Assembly: GCA_023664345.1 (NCBI GenBank)
Contig: JAMPFQ010000009.1
Coordinates: 62,001 to 126,000, forward strand
Direction of reading: 5' to 3'
Length of the DNA: 64,000 bases
DNA from: Lachnospiraceae bacterium
GTDB lineage: Bacteria; Bacillota; Clostridia; Lachnospirales; Lachnospiraceae
The notes under the pieces are model-generated. The model saw nothing but the letters and a program-made list of their open reading frames with translations, was not told the DNA's origin and did no database searches. Made by a program: the position numbers and the translations under genes. Shown here piece after piece: positions 33,556 through 42,326 of the stretch; positions within the stretch are counted from its first letter, which is position 1; the number at the start of each line of letters is the position of its first letter.

Positions 33556-34425
33556 ATGAAAGGTATCATTTTGGCGGGCGGATCCGGGACCCGGCTGTAT
33601 CCCTTGACAAAGGCCGTATCCAAGCAGATCATGCCTGTGTATGACAAGCCCATGATCTATTACCCGCTGTCTACGTTGATGCTGGCGGGGATACGGGAGG
33701 TGCTGATCATCTCCACACCCAGGGATTTTCCCGTGTTCAGGGAATTGCTGGGAGACGGGCATCAGCTGGGCATGGAATTTGCTTATGAGATACAGGAATC
33801 CCCCAGAGGTCTGGCGGACGCTTTTATCATCGGTGAGAAGTTTATCGGAAACGACAGAGTGGCGCTGGTGCTGGGCGATAATATCTTCTACGGACAGAGT
33901 TTTTCCAGGGTGCTGCGGGAGGTGGCGGCCAGGGAAAAGGGCGCTACGATCTTCGGCTATTATGTCCGCGACCCCAGGGAATACGGAGTGGTGGAGTTCG
34001 ACGAGAACGGCAGGGCGCTCTCCATCGAGGAAAAGCCGGAGAAGCCTAAAAGCAACTACGCGGTGCCGGGGCTGTATTTTTACGACAATGATGTGGTGGA
34101 GATCGCCAAAAACGTGAAGCCCTCCGCCAGAGGAGAGATCGAGATCACCAGCGTGAACAATGAATATCTTTCCAGGGGAACGCTCCATGTGGAGACTCTG
34201 GGAAGAGGGTTCGCGTGGCTGGATACGGGGAACCATGACGCCTTGCTGGATGCCAGTGATTTCGTGGCGGCTTTCCAGAAGAGGCAGGGGCTGTACATTT
34301 CCTGTATCGAGGAGATCGCATACAAGAGAGGATTCATTGATAAAGAGCAGCTTTTGAAATTGGCGGAGCCTTTGATGAAAACGAATTACGGGAAATATAT
34401 GGTTGAGGTAGCAAATGGACTCTAG
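33556..34425 (+). CDS. rmlA: Glucose-1-phosphate thymidylyltransferase
   Basis: A 289-residue nucleotidyltransferase. GGSGTRLYP (residues 8-16) is the nucleotide-binding signature, [12 protein letters not shown] holds the catalytic lysine, LGDNIFYG the metal-binding Asp, and EIEITSVN the sugar site. It makes dTDP-glucose, the first step to dTDP-rhamnose and dTDP-amino sugars. AGGAGG lies 11 bases before the ATG. The GH25 gene that follows starts 11 bases before its stop, so the two are coupled. Confidence 0.96.
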   Translation: MKGIILAGGSGTRLYPLTKAVSKQIMPVYDKPMIYYPLSTLMLAGIREVLIISTPRDFPVFRELLGDGHQLGMEFAYEIQESPRGLADAFIIGEKFIGNDRVALVLGDNIFYGQSFSRVLREVAAREKGATIFGYYVRDPREYGVVEFDENGRALSIEEKPEKPKSNYAVPGLYFYDNDVVEIAKNVKPSARGEIEITSVNNEYLSRGTLHVETLGRGFAWLDTGNHDALLDASDFVAAFQKRQGLYISCIEEIAYKRGFIDKEQLLKLAEPLMKTNYGKYMVEVANGL

Positions 34426-35680
34426 GCTGAGAAAACTGGCGATCCTGGGCTCCATGGCAGTGATCCTGCTGGTTTCCGCCCTGGTGGCATGGGGAAATAT
34501 GGATCACAGGCGCGGTACCGGGCCGGAGAAAGAAGCCGCGCAGGGCAGTCCAAGCCCGGAACCGCAGACAGAGCAGGAATACAGCGCCACAGGACAGATC
34601 GGTAATGATCTGTCGGCATTTATGCGGGATGAGACTTTCTTTGACGCGGAGATCAATTCCATCCTGGAGGCCGCCCGGGATCAGTCCAACAGGCTGTCAC
34701 TGATGGTCACGTCCGTGGAAAAGGATCTCCGTATCCAGATCGTGGATAACGAGGGAGATCCGGTCACAGGGGAAAGCTTTTATGTGTCGCTGAAAGATGT
34801 GGGAGAGTACAAGGATCTGGATAAGGACGGCATTATCTATATCGGCGATCTGGATTCGGGGGAGTATTATGTGGAACTGCTGCCTATAGCCGGTTATCGC
34901 GTGCCCAACAATGAGACCCGCGTCCATGTTAAGGATAAGGTCGAGTATGTGGCCATCGATGATATATCGGTGCTGATCAAGACCGAGGAGGAGATCGACG
35001 CGGAGGCGGAGGATACCGCCGTGGCGGATGCCGCAGCAGACGCGGACAAGACCGAGATCAGGAACTTCCAGGCCACTTCCGGCAATGCCCGGCTGGGGAT
35101 CGACGTGTCCAAGTGGAACAAGGAGATCGACTGGGATAAGGTGAAAGGCGCGGGGATTCAGTTTGCCATCATACGCGCCGGATACCGCGGCTCCGTTACG
35201 GGCAGCCTGGTGGTGGATCCATATTTTGAAGCGAATATAAAAGGAGCGCGGGCCAGCGGTGTCCTCACAGGGATCTATTTCTTTACCCAGGCGGTAAACG
35301 AGGTAGAGGCGGTGGAGGAGGCGTCCGCCGTGCTGGAACTGATCCGGGCTCATAAGATCGATTACCCCATTTTCATCGATACGGAGGGCGCCGGAGGAAA
35401 CGGAAGGGCTGACGGCCTGGATCCGGAGACCAGAACGCTGGTCTGTGAGGCGTTCTGCCGTACCATAGAGAACGCAGGATACGATGCGGGAGTATACGCA
35501 AGCCGCAACTGGTATAATAATAATCTGTATACCGACCGGCTGGATGATTACTGCATCTGGCTTGCGGAATACAGGAGCGTGCCGCTCTATCAGGGATATT
35601 ACCAGATGTGGCAGTATACCTCCAGAGGCGCCGTGGACGGCATCCAGGGAAATGTGGATATGAATATCAGTTATTTTTAA
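34415..35680 (+). CDS. Membrane-anchored GH25 lysozyme
   Basis: A 421-residue type II membrane protein: one N-terminal helix (about residues 7-26), a spacer, a prealbumin/SpaA-like module (about 93-195), an acidic Ala-rich linker and a GH25 domain (about 226-421). GIDVSKWNK and FIDTEG mark the active-site Asp and Glu region. The module begins TSVEKDLRI and the GH25 gene at 29058 has TSVQKDLKI at the same place, so the two share a layout and origin. Its start overlaps the end of rmlA, an unusual coupling of a wall hydrolase to nucleotide-sugar synthesis. Confidence 0.9.
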   Translation: MDSRLRKLAILGSMAVILLVSALVAWGNMDHRRGTGPEKEAAQGSPSPEPQTEQEYSATGQIGNDLSAFMRDETFFDAEINSILEAARDQSNRLSLMVTSVEKDLRIQIVDNEGDPVTGESFYVSLKDVGEYKDLDKDGIIYIGDLDSGEYYVELLPIAGYRVPNNETRVHVKDKVEYVAIDDISVLIKTEEEIDAEAEDTAVADAAADADKTEIRNFQATSGNARLGIDVSKWNKEIDWDKVKGAGIQFAIIRAGYRGSVTGSLVVDPYFEANIKGARASGVLTGIYFFTQAVNEVEAVEEASAVLELIRAHKIDYPIFIDTEGAGGNGRADGLDPETRTLVCEAFCRTIENAGYDAGVYASRNWYNNNLYTDRLDDYCIWLAEYRSVPLYQGYYQMWQYTSRGAVDGIQGNVDMNISYF

Positions 35681-35737
35681 AAACAGCCTCGGAACGGGGA
35701 AGGCAGAGCAGTGGGCGTTGAAGTGGAGAGGCGGAAA

Positions 35738-35767
35738 AATTGCCGCCAGCGGCAATTGGAATAGGAG
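35738..35767 (+). promoter_or_regulatory. Leader hairpin AATTGCCG/CGGCAATT copy 2, with GGAATAGGAG
   Basis: AATTGCCG (35738-35745) pairs with CGGCAATT (35750-35757) around CCAG; GGAATAGGAG follows at 35758-35767 before the rmlC ATG at 35775. The arms match those at 18583-18602 exactly, whereas the loops differ. Confidence 0.6.
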
Positions 35768-35774
35768 AAGGATA

Positions 35775-36326
35775 ATGGGCAAGATTACGGTGGAAACATG
35801 TGAGATAGAGGGATTGAAGGTGATCACTCCCCAGGTGCACACGGATGAAAGAGGATACTTTTACGAATCCTATCAGTACGAAGACTACAAGGCCGCAGGG
35901 ATCCCCCAGGTGTTCGTGCAGGACAATCAGTCGGCTTCCCGGCGGGGCGTTCTGAGGGGACTCCATTTTCAGAAACAGTTTCCCCAGGACAAGCTTGTGC
36001 GGGTGATCCGGGGAGAGGTGTTTGATGTGGTGGTTGACATAAGGGAAGGGTCCGCGACTTACGGAAAGTGGTTCGGCGTGCTCCTGTCGGAAGAGAATAA
36101 AAAGCAGTTCTTCGTTCCGAAGAATTTTGCCCACGGCTTTCTGGTGTTGTCGGACTACGCGGAATTTTGCTATAAAGTAACGGATTTTTATCATCCCAAT
36201 GATGAGGGAGGGATCCTCTATAACGATCCTGCCATCGGGATAGAATGGCCCGTTCCGGAGGGCATGGAGCTGATCCTTGCGGAAAGGGATAAAAATTGGG
36301 GCGGCATTGACAGTCTGAGCAAGTAA
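35775..36326 (+). CDS. rmlC: dTDP-4-dehydrorhamnose 3,5-epimerase
   Basis: A 183-residue cupin. DERGYFYES (residues 24-32) and RGLHFQ (61-66), with the catalytic His at 64, are RmlC signatures; FAHGFLVLSDYAEFCYKVTD supplies the active-site Tyr region. It epimerises dTDP-4-keto-6-deoxyglucose at C3 and C5. The final reductase RmlD is not in this window, so rhamnose synthesis needs a gene elsewhere. The next gene, wzm, follows after 15 bases. Confidence 0.95.
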   Translation: MGKITVETCEIEGLKVITPQVHTDERGYFYESYQYEDYKAAGIPQVFVQDNQSASRRGVLRGLHFQKQFPQDKLVRVIRGEVFDVVVDIREGSATYGKWFGVLLSEENKKQFFVPKNFAHGFLVLSDYAEFCYKVTDFYHPNDEGGILYNDPAIGIEWPVPEGMELILAERDKNWGGIDSLSK

Positions 36327-36341
36327 GAGGTAACGGCTAAC

Positions 36342-37319
36342 ATGAAGATAAGCAAGAAGCTGGGGATCACTCTTTTTTCCACAGTGCTGCTGATGATGGC
36401 GGCGATCATCATAGTGCACCATAATCCACATGCGGATCCTCAGGAGGAACTGATCAAGAAGGTCATTTCCTGTGTGGTCATTGTGATATCCTGTCTGGTC
36501 TTTGCGAAAGGATATGATAAATTTACAACGCTTCCCGTGGAACTGTTTCAGAACAGACACCTGATCTGGAAGCTGGCCAAGAATGATTTCAGGAAGCGCT
36601 ATGCGGGCTCCTATATGGGAGCGGTGTGGGCGATGATACAGCCGGTGGTCACGGTGGCAATGTATTATGTGGTCTTCGAGGTCATCATGGGCAATCCCGG
36701 AAGGGGTGCCGATGATGTGCCCTACGTATTGTTCCTGACGGCAGGACTGGTGCCCTGGTTCTTTTTCACCGAAGCCCTGAACAACGGCACCAATGCCCTG
36801 ACGGAATATAATTATCTTGTGAAAAAAGTGGTCTTTAAGATCAGCATCCTTCCCATCATCAAGATCATCGCCGCTACGTTCATCCATGCCTTTTTTGTGC
36901 TGGTGCTTCTTGTGGTAGCGGCATTTTACGGATATCCTCCCACAGTGTATACCATACAGATATTTTATTACAGCATCTGTATGTTTGTCTTTGTGCTGGC
37001 ATTGTGTTATACTACTTGTGCGATCGTGGTTTTTTTCAGGGATCTGTCCCAGATCATCAACATCATGCTCCAGATCGGGATGTGGGCGACCCCTATCTTA
37101 TGGGATATCGGCAAGATCGACAGTGACTGGGCGGTGGCGCTGAAGATCAATCCTCTGGTATACATCGTGAACGGATACAGGAGCGCGGTCTGTGAAAAGC
37201 AGTGGTTCTTTGAGGATTTCTATTCCACTATGTATTTCTGGATCGTGACGGTGGTGCTGTTCGGTATCGGAGCGCTGGTATTTAAGCGGTTGAAAGTGCA
37301 TTTTGCGGATGTGCTCTGA
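36342..37319 (+). CDS. wzm: ABC-2 type polysaccharide exporter, membrane subunit (Wzm/TagG-like)
   Basis: A 325-residue protein. The core from residue 75 on has KNDFRKRYAGSYMGAVWAMIQP, quoted here in part as KNDFRKRYAGS and GAVWAMIQP, the conserved start of TagG/Wzm/RgpC permeases, followed by six membrane helices. An extra N-terminal region of about 70 residues with two predicted helices is unusual for the family, whose members usually have 260-275 residues. It exports a finished undecaprenyl-linked glycan together with the Wzt at 38961, from which it is separated by one membrane protein gene. Confidence 0.9.
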   Translation: MKISKKLGITLFSTVLLMMAAIIIVHHNPHADPQEELIKKVISCVVIVISCLVFAKGYDKFTTLPVELFQNRHLIWKLAKNDFRKRYAGSYMGAVWAMIQPVVTVAMYYVVFEVIMGNPGRGADDVPYVLFLTAGLVPWFFFTEALNNGTNALTEYNYLVKKVVFKISILPIIKIIAATFIHAFFVLVLLVVAAFYGYPPTVYTIQIFYYSICMFVFVLALCYTTCAIVVFFRDLSQIINIMLQIGMWATPILWDIGKIDSDWAVALKINPLVYIVNGYRSAVCEKQWFFEDFYSTMYFWIVTVVLFGIGALVFKRLKVHFADVL

Positions 37320-37376
37320 GGATCAGGCCATATCAGAGAGGGATGCCTGCGCACCCTCTTATGGAGCAGGGAGAGT

Positions 37377-38921
37377 ATGGATATGAAAGGGAGATTCAAA
37401 AAGATATTTGACTGGGAGCCGGACAGGCGGACAGTGGCCATGCTGGCGGTGTGCGCCCTGGCTCTTTTGCTGGCGCCGCTCCTCAGGCTGGCTTTTTACG
37501 CGGTGCCCTGGTATGATGATTATAATTACGGACTGTATGCGAGAGATGCGCTGGCTGCGGAGAGGAGCGTGAGGAGCGCCGTCCTTGGCGCGGCGGAGTG
37601 TACCAGGATATCATGGTATGCATGGCAGGGAACTTTTTCGTCTATTTTTTTTATGTCACTTATGCCTGCAGCGTGGGGAGAACAGTACTATTTTGTGGGC
37701 AGCATATTCCTGATCCTGATGCTCACATGTTCGGTGTGGACATTGACAGGCGTTCTGACCAGGCATGTCCTAAAGAGCGGCAGGGCGGACAGTATCGTGC
37801 TGCAGGCAGTGTTCACTTCCGTAGTGGTGGAACTGATCTACTCAGCCCAGCAGGGCTTTTACTGGTATAACGGCGGCGTGCACTATGTGGGGATGCATTC
37901 TTTTCTGTTGTTCCTTGTGGCGGCATGGGTCAGGCTGATGGCGGGATGCGGCAGAGCCGCATCGGCGTTCTTGCTGGCAGGGTCGCTGGCCGGAGCCGTG
38001 CTGGCAGGCGGAGCAAATTATGTGACGGCGCTCCAGGGGCTGTTGGCGGGGGCCTCTATTGTGGCGCTGGGAGCGCTGCTGCGCAGGAGGAGAGCGTTGC
38101 TGCTGATCCCCTCTCTGCTGGTCTATGGGCTCTGCTTTTATCAGTCCGCGTCCGCACCGGGCAACGACGTGCGGTGGAATGTTCTGGGCGGCGGGATGCG
38201 GCCGGTCACTGCCATCGTATATTCTTTCAGGGATGCGGTCCTGCACCTGGGAGAGTTTACCGGACCAGCGATGCCGATCATGCTGGCGCTGGCGCTGCCT
38301 TTTATCCGGAACGTGGTCAGAAAGCAGCCGCTGCGCTTTCGATATCCGGGGCTTGTGCTGGCATGGTCTTTCTGCCTCTATGCGGCGGGATTTACGCCAA
38401 CGCTCTATGCCATGGGGCACGATGGCTTTGCCAGGACATTGAACGCGGTCAAGATAACGTATCAGCTGCTGTTCTTCCTGAACGCCGTCTATTGGACCGG
38501 CTGGATTTGCAGGAAGCGTCAGGAGGCTCAAAGCCCCTGGGCGTTTGAACACGTGTGGGACAGGCTGAAGAGGATCCTTGGCATAGGGCAGGAGGATAAT
38601 CCATTCCGGTTCTACCTTCTGATCGGTGCGCTGATCTTGACCGTTTTTACGCTGGAGAAGAACCAGGCGGGGCATTATTCCTCTTATGGGGCATATTATT
38701 ATATCCACACAGGGGAAGCCAATGAATTTCACAAGGAGTATCTGGCAAGAGTGGAGACCATCAAAAGGAGCGGCCCGGTAGTGGAGGTGGATGCGTATTA
38801 TTTCCGCCCATGGTTCCTGCGTCTCGGCGATCTGTCAGAGAATGCGGGCAGTGAGGAGAACCAGGCCATGGCAGACTGGTATCATAAGGAAGCTATCTAC
38901 TGCGGGAGCGCGGGCACATGA
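37377..38921 (+). CDS. Multi-pass membrane protein, GT-C-like, function unknown
   Basis: A 514-residue protein with about ten hydrophobic helices and a short extracellular C-terminus. The first outer loop has YDDYNYGLYARDAL and then WQGTFSS; later SAPGNDVRW is seen. I associate this set of motifs with an uncharacterised family of surface-glycan membrane proteins (perhaps DUF6056), but cannot verify it. It lies between wzm and wzt, which are usually adjacent, so its product may act on the same glycan. ATG at 37377 has AGGGAG three bases upstream; ATG at 37383 is an alternative. A hairpin AGAGGG/CCCTCT (37337-37359) precedes it. Confidence 0.7.
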   Translation: MDMKGRFKKIFDWEPDRRTVAMLAVCALALLLAPLLRLAFYAVPWYDDYNYGLYARDALAAERSVRSAVLGAAECTRISWYAWQGTFSSIFFMSLMPAAWGEQYYFVGSIFLILMLTCSVWTLTGVLTRHVLKSGRADSIVLQAVFTSVVVELIYSAQQGFYWYNGGVHYVGMHSFLLFLVAAWVRLMAGCGRAASAFLLAGSLAGAVLAGGANYVTALQGLLAGASIVALGALLRRRRALLLIPSLLVYGLCFYQSASAPGNDVRWNVLGGGMRPVTAIVYSFRDAVLHLGEFTGPAMPIMLALALPFIRNVVRKQPLRFRYPGLVLAWSFCLYAAGFTPTLYAMGHDGFARTLNAVKITYQLLFFLNAVYWTGWICRKRQEAQSPWAFEHVWDRLKRILGIGQEDNPFRFYLLIGALILTVFTLEKNQAGHYSSYGAYYYIHTGEANEFHKEYLARVETIKRSGPVVEVDAYYFRPWFLRLGDLSENAGSEENQAMADWYHKEAIYCGSAGT

Positions 38922-38960
38922 CTTCGGCGATAAGGGACAGCGGTGATATGGAAAGGTGTT

Positions 38961-40265
38961 ATGGGAGAAACAGAGAACAGCAGGCAGGATGATATTCCTG
39001 CGATCCAGGTCAGGGATCTGGTCAAGATCTATAAATTGTATGATAAGCCCAAGGACCGCATCAAGGAAGCCTTTGGCTTTGGCAGAAAGCAGACACATAA
39101 GCTGCATTACGCCTTAAACGGCGTCAACCTGGAGATCCGCAGGGGGGAAACGGTGGGGATCATCGGCACCAACGGTTCCGGGAAATCCACGATCCTGAAG
39201 ATTATTACCGGCGTCCTCAATCCCACTTCAGGGGAAGTGCGCGTGGAGGGGCGGATCTCCGCGCTGCTGGAGCTGGGAGCAGGTTTCAACATGGAGTATA
39301 ACGGTATCGAGAATGTCTATCTCAACGGCACCATGATGGGATTTTCCGAGAAAGAGATCGACAAGAAGCTTCCGGAGATCCTGGAGTTCGCGGATATCGG
39401 GGATTATGTGTATCAGCCGGTGAAAACATATTCCAGCGGGATGTTCGTGCGCCTCGCTTTCGCGGTGGCGATCAATATCGAGCCCGAGATACTGATCGTG
39501 GACGAGGCACTGTCCGTGGGAGATGTGTTTTTTCAGGCAAAATGTTATCATAAGTTCGAAGAGTTTAAAAAGATGGGAAAGACCATCGTTTTTGTCAGCC
39601 ATGATCTCAGCAGCATCAGCAAGTACTGCGACAGGGTATTCCTGCTGAACAGGGGGAATCTTCTGGGCGAAGGATCCCCCAAGAAAATGATAGATGTCTA
39701 TAAGCGTGTGCTTGTGGGGCAGTATGAGATTCCGGAGGATCCCGGGGAGGAAAACCTGCTGGAGGATAAGGAGATCCAGGCGGTGGCAGGCAAAGCTTCC
39801 GGCGTCAATCCGGATGTCCTGGAGTATGGCACGAAGCAGGCGGTGATAGAAGAGTATTATATCACGGACGACAGAGGGATGCGCACCACGGCGGTGATCA
39901 AGGGCAGCGAATTTTCGGTCCATATGCGTGTACGGTTCATCGACCATGTGCCTGCGCCCATTTTTGCGTTCTCTTTTAAGAATGTGATGGGCACGGAGAT
40001 CACGGGAACCAATTCCATGATCGAGAAGGCCTATCTGGACTGCGGGGAGCCGGGACAGGTAAAGGACATCACTTTTACCCAGAAGATGAGCCTGCAGGGC
40101 GGGGAATATCTGATCTCGCTGGGGGTCACGGGCTATAACGGAGATACCTTTGAGGCCTATCACAGGCTGTATGATGCCATCAGCATCACTGTGGTCTCCG
40201 ATAAGGATACGGTGGGTTATTACGATATGGATTCTGCGGTAGAGGTGACGGCTGTAGAAGGGTGA
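38961..40265 (+). CDS. wzt: ABC-type polysaccharide exporter, ATPase subunit with C-terminal carbohydrate-binding domain (Wzt)
   Basis: About 434 residues. The ATPase domain has GTNGSGKST (Walker A, 69-77), YSSGM (signature, 157-161), ILIVDE (Walker B) and VSHDL (H-loop). After about residue 300 there is a beta-rich domain, with EYYITDDRG and EFSVHMRVRF, like the C-terminal domain of E. coli O8/O9a Wzt that binds the modified end of the O-antigen. Wzt proteins without this domain have about 250-260 residues. Its presence implies that export depends on recognising a terminal cap. The next gene encodes a protein that could make one. GAAAGG lies just upstream of ATG 38961; GTG at 38943 is less likely. 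Confidence 0.9.
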   Translation: MGETENSRQDDIPAIQVRDLVKIYKLYDKPKDRIKEAFGFGRKQTHKLHYALNGVNLEIRRGETVGIIGTNGSGKSTILKIITGVLNPTSGEVRVEGRISALLELGAGFNMEYNGIENVYLNGTMMGFSEKEIDKKLPEILEFADIGDYVYQPVKTYSSGMFVRLAFAVAINIEPEILIVDEALSVGDVFFQAKCYHKFEEFKKMGKTIVFVSHDLSSISKYCDRVFLLNRGNLLGEGSPKKMIDVYKRVLVGQYEIPEDPGEENLLEDKEIQAVAGKASGVNPDVLEYGTKQAVIEEYYITDDRGMRTTAVIKGSEFSVHMRVRFIDHVPAPIFAFSFKNVMGTEITGTNSMIEKAYLDCGEPGQVKDITFTQKMSLQGGEYLISLGVTGYNGDTFEAYHRLYDAISITVVSDKDTVGYYDMDSAVEVTAVEG

Positions 40266-40283
40266 CATGGAGGATGGAGTGGA

Positions 40284-42326
40284 ATGCTGGAGGAGATCGG
40301 AAAAGTAAAACTGGATCACAGCAAATATCCCGGCGAGGACCTTTACTGTGACGGCGCGGTGGAGGATGAACTGCTGGATATCGCGAGGAATCTGTCTCCT
40401 GTGGAATACGCAGGAGTGATCGAGGAGCGGAAAAACTGGCCGATCTTATATCACCTGTCCCCGCTGCGGGAAAATATCGTGGAATGGATCCCCATGAAAA
40501 AGAGCGATAAAGTGCTGGAAGTGGGGAGCGGGTGCGGAGCAATCACAGGTGTTCTGTCCAGAAAAGCCGCGAGCGTCACCTGTGTGGAACTGTCCCGGAA
40601 GCGCAGCCTGATCAATGCCTATCGCCACAGTGAATGCGATAATGTGACCATCCATGTGGGCAATTTCAAGGATATCGAGCCGGATCTGCCAAAGGACTTT
40701 GACTATATCTGCCTGATCGGGGTCTTTGAGTACGGACAGAGTTATATCGGGGGTGATAAGCCCTATCATGACTTCCTGAACATCCTGCTGCCTCACCTGA
40801 AAGAGGACGGCCGGATCATCATAGCCATTGAGAACAAATACGGCATGAAATATTTTGCCGGATGCAGGGAAGATCATCTGGGAACCTATTTTTCCGGGAT
40901 CGAGGATTACGCGGACGGAGGCGGTGTGCGCACCTTTGGGCGGAGAGGGCTGGAGAAGATATTCCGCAGCTGTAAGATCCCCGAGTATCATTTTTATTAT
41001 CCCTATCCCGATTATAAATTTATGACCACGCTCTACAGTGACGCGTATCTGCCCGGAAAGGGCGAACTGTCGAATAACATGCGTAATTTTGACCGGGACA
41101 GGATGGCGCTCTTTAGTGAAAAGAATGCCTTTGACGGGGTCGTGGAGGAGGGGCTGTTCTCTCTGTTCGCCAATTCCTATCTTGCGGTGATCGGAAAGGG
41201 ATTCGATATCAAATATGTGAAGTATTCCAATGACCGTGCTCCGGAGTTTGCCATCAGGACAGAGATCGGCAGGGATGATAAGGGATATGTCAGCGTTCGG
41301 AAATATCCCTTAGGCGAGGCTTCAAAAGAACACGTCAGGGGAATGGCGCTGGCGTATGAGAATCTGACGGATAAATACAGGGGTGGGGAACTTGAGATCA
41401 ATCAATGCACCCTGGTGGAAAATGAGGACGAACTGTACGCGCAGTTTGAATTCGTGCAGGGAGTTCCCCTTTCGGAATTGATGGACAAATGCCTGGAACA
41501 GGACGATCTGGAGGGATTTTACAGGTATTTTAAACAATATGTGGAAAAAATAGGCTATAACAGCGATTATCCGGTGGCGGATTTTGATCTGATCTTCGCC
41601 AATATCCTGGTGCATAAGGATACCTGGACGCTGATCGATTACGAATGGACTTTCGGAAAACCCATAAGCACAAAGGAACTTGCGTTCCGCGCTGTCTACT
41701 GCTACCTGCTGGAGGATGAAAAGCGAAACCGGCTGAACTTGGACAGGATACTGGAGGAACTGGAGATCACGGAGGAAGACGCGGAAAGCTTCCGGGAACA
41801 GGAGAGGGGCTTTCAGAAGTTTGTCACCGGGAACCGCCTTGCCATGGCCGAGATGCGCGAGCGTATCGGGAATCCTGTTGTGGTGCCCCAGAAGTGGGTG
41901 GGCAGGTATCAGGATGCGGAGAAAGTGAACCGGATCCAGATCTATGAGGATACAGGCAACGGTTTTTCGGAGAAAAACTCATTCTTCCTGGAGGAGGAAC
42001 AGATAGAGAAGGGCAGGTTCCGGCTGGTTGTGGAAGAGGGAAGGAGAGCGCTCCGCATAGACCCGTGCAGCGACTGTTGTATCGTGATGCTTGGGGAAGT
42101 GTCCTGGAACGATGAATCCCTCCTCTCTAAGAGTAAGTATATCGCAACAAACGGTTTTCGCGTAGGAGACGGGGTCTATGCGTTTGACACCAGGGATCCG
42201 GGGATCACGTTACAGTTGTCCCGTCTTGCGCAGAAGCGGGAGAATATCCTTAAGGTGTCCATGCAGGTGACGAGAGTGCCGGAGGAGACCATAAAGCATA
42301 TGCAGAGAAAGGGCAGGTTTCAGTGA
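40284..42326 (+). CDS. Methyltransferase plus kinase-like protein, candidate WbdD-type chain terminator
   Basis: A 680-residue soluble protein. Residues 70-270 are a class I SAM-dependent methyltransferase: VLEVGSGCGAITG (77-89) is motif I, and VELSR (101-105) ends the second strand. Residues about 330-480 look like a kinase or phosphotransferase fold: YVSVRKYP (Lys 340), a Glu in ALAYENL, DLIFANIL (Asp 435 and Asn 440, the catalytic loop spacing DxxxxN) and LIDYEW (Asp 452, metal). The last 150 residues are of unknown fold. E. coli WbdD has the same domain pair, caps O9a chains with methyl-phosphate, and works with a Wzt that has a C-terminal binding domain, as here. Sequence similarity to WbdD cannot be measured by eye. 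Confidence 0.7.
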   Translation: MLEEIGKVKLDHSKYPGEDLYCDGAVEDELLDIARNLSPVEYAGVIEERKNWPILYHLSPLRENIVEWIPMKKSDKVLEVGSGCGAITGVLSRKAASVTCVELSRKRSLINAYRHSECDNVTIHVGNFKDIEPDLPKDFDYICLIGVFEYGQSYIGGDKPYHDFLNILLPHLKEDGRIIIAIENKYGMKYFAGCREDHLGTYFSGIEDYADGGGVRTFGRRGLEKIFRSCKIPEYHFYYPYPDYKFMTTLYSDAYLPGKGELSNNMRNFDRDRMALFSEKNAFDGVVEEGLFSLFANSYLAVIGKGFDIKYVKYSNDRAPEFAIRTEIGRDDKGYVSVRKYPLGEASKEHVRGMALAYENLTDKYRGGELEINQCTLVENEDELYAQFEFVQGVPLSELMDKCLEQDDLEGFYRYFKQYVEKIGYNSDYPVADFDLIFANILVHKDTWTLIDYEWTFGKPISTKELAFRAVYCYLLEDEKRNRLNLDRILEELEITEEDAESFREQERGFQKFVTGNRLAMAEMRERIGNPVVVPQKWVGRYQDAEKVNRIQIYEDTGNGFSEKNSFFLEEEQIEKGRFRLVVEEGRRALRIDPCSDCCIVMLGEVSWNDESLLSKSKYIATNGFRVGDGVYAFDTRDPGITLQLSRLAQKRENILKVSMQVTRVPEETIKHMQRKGRFQ

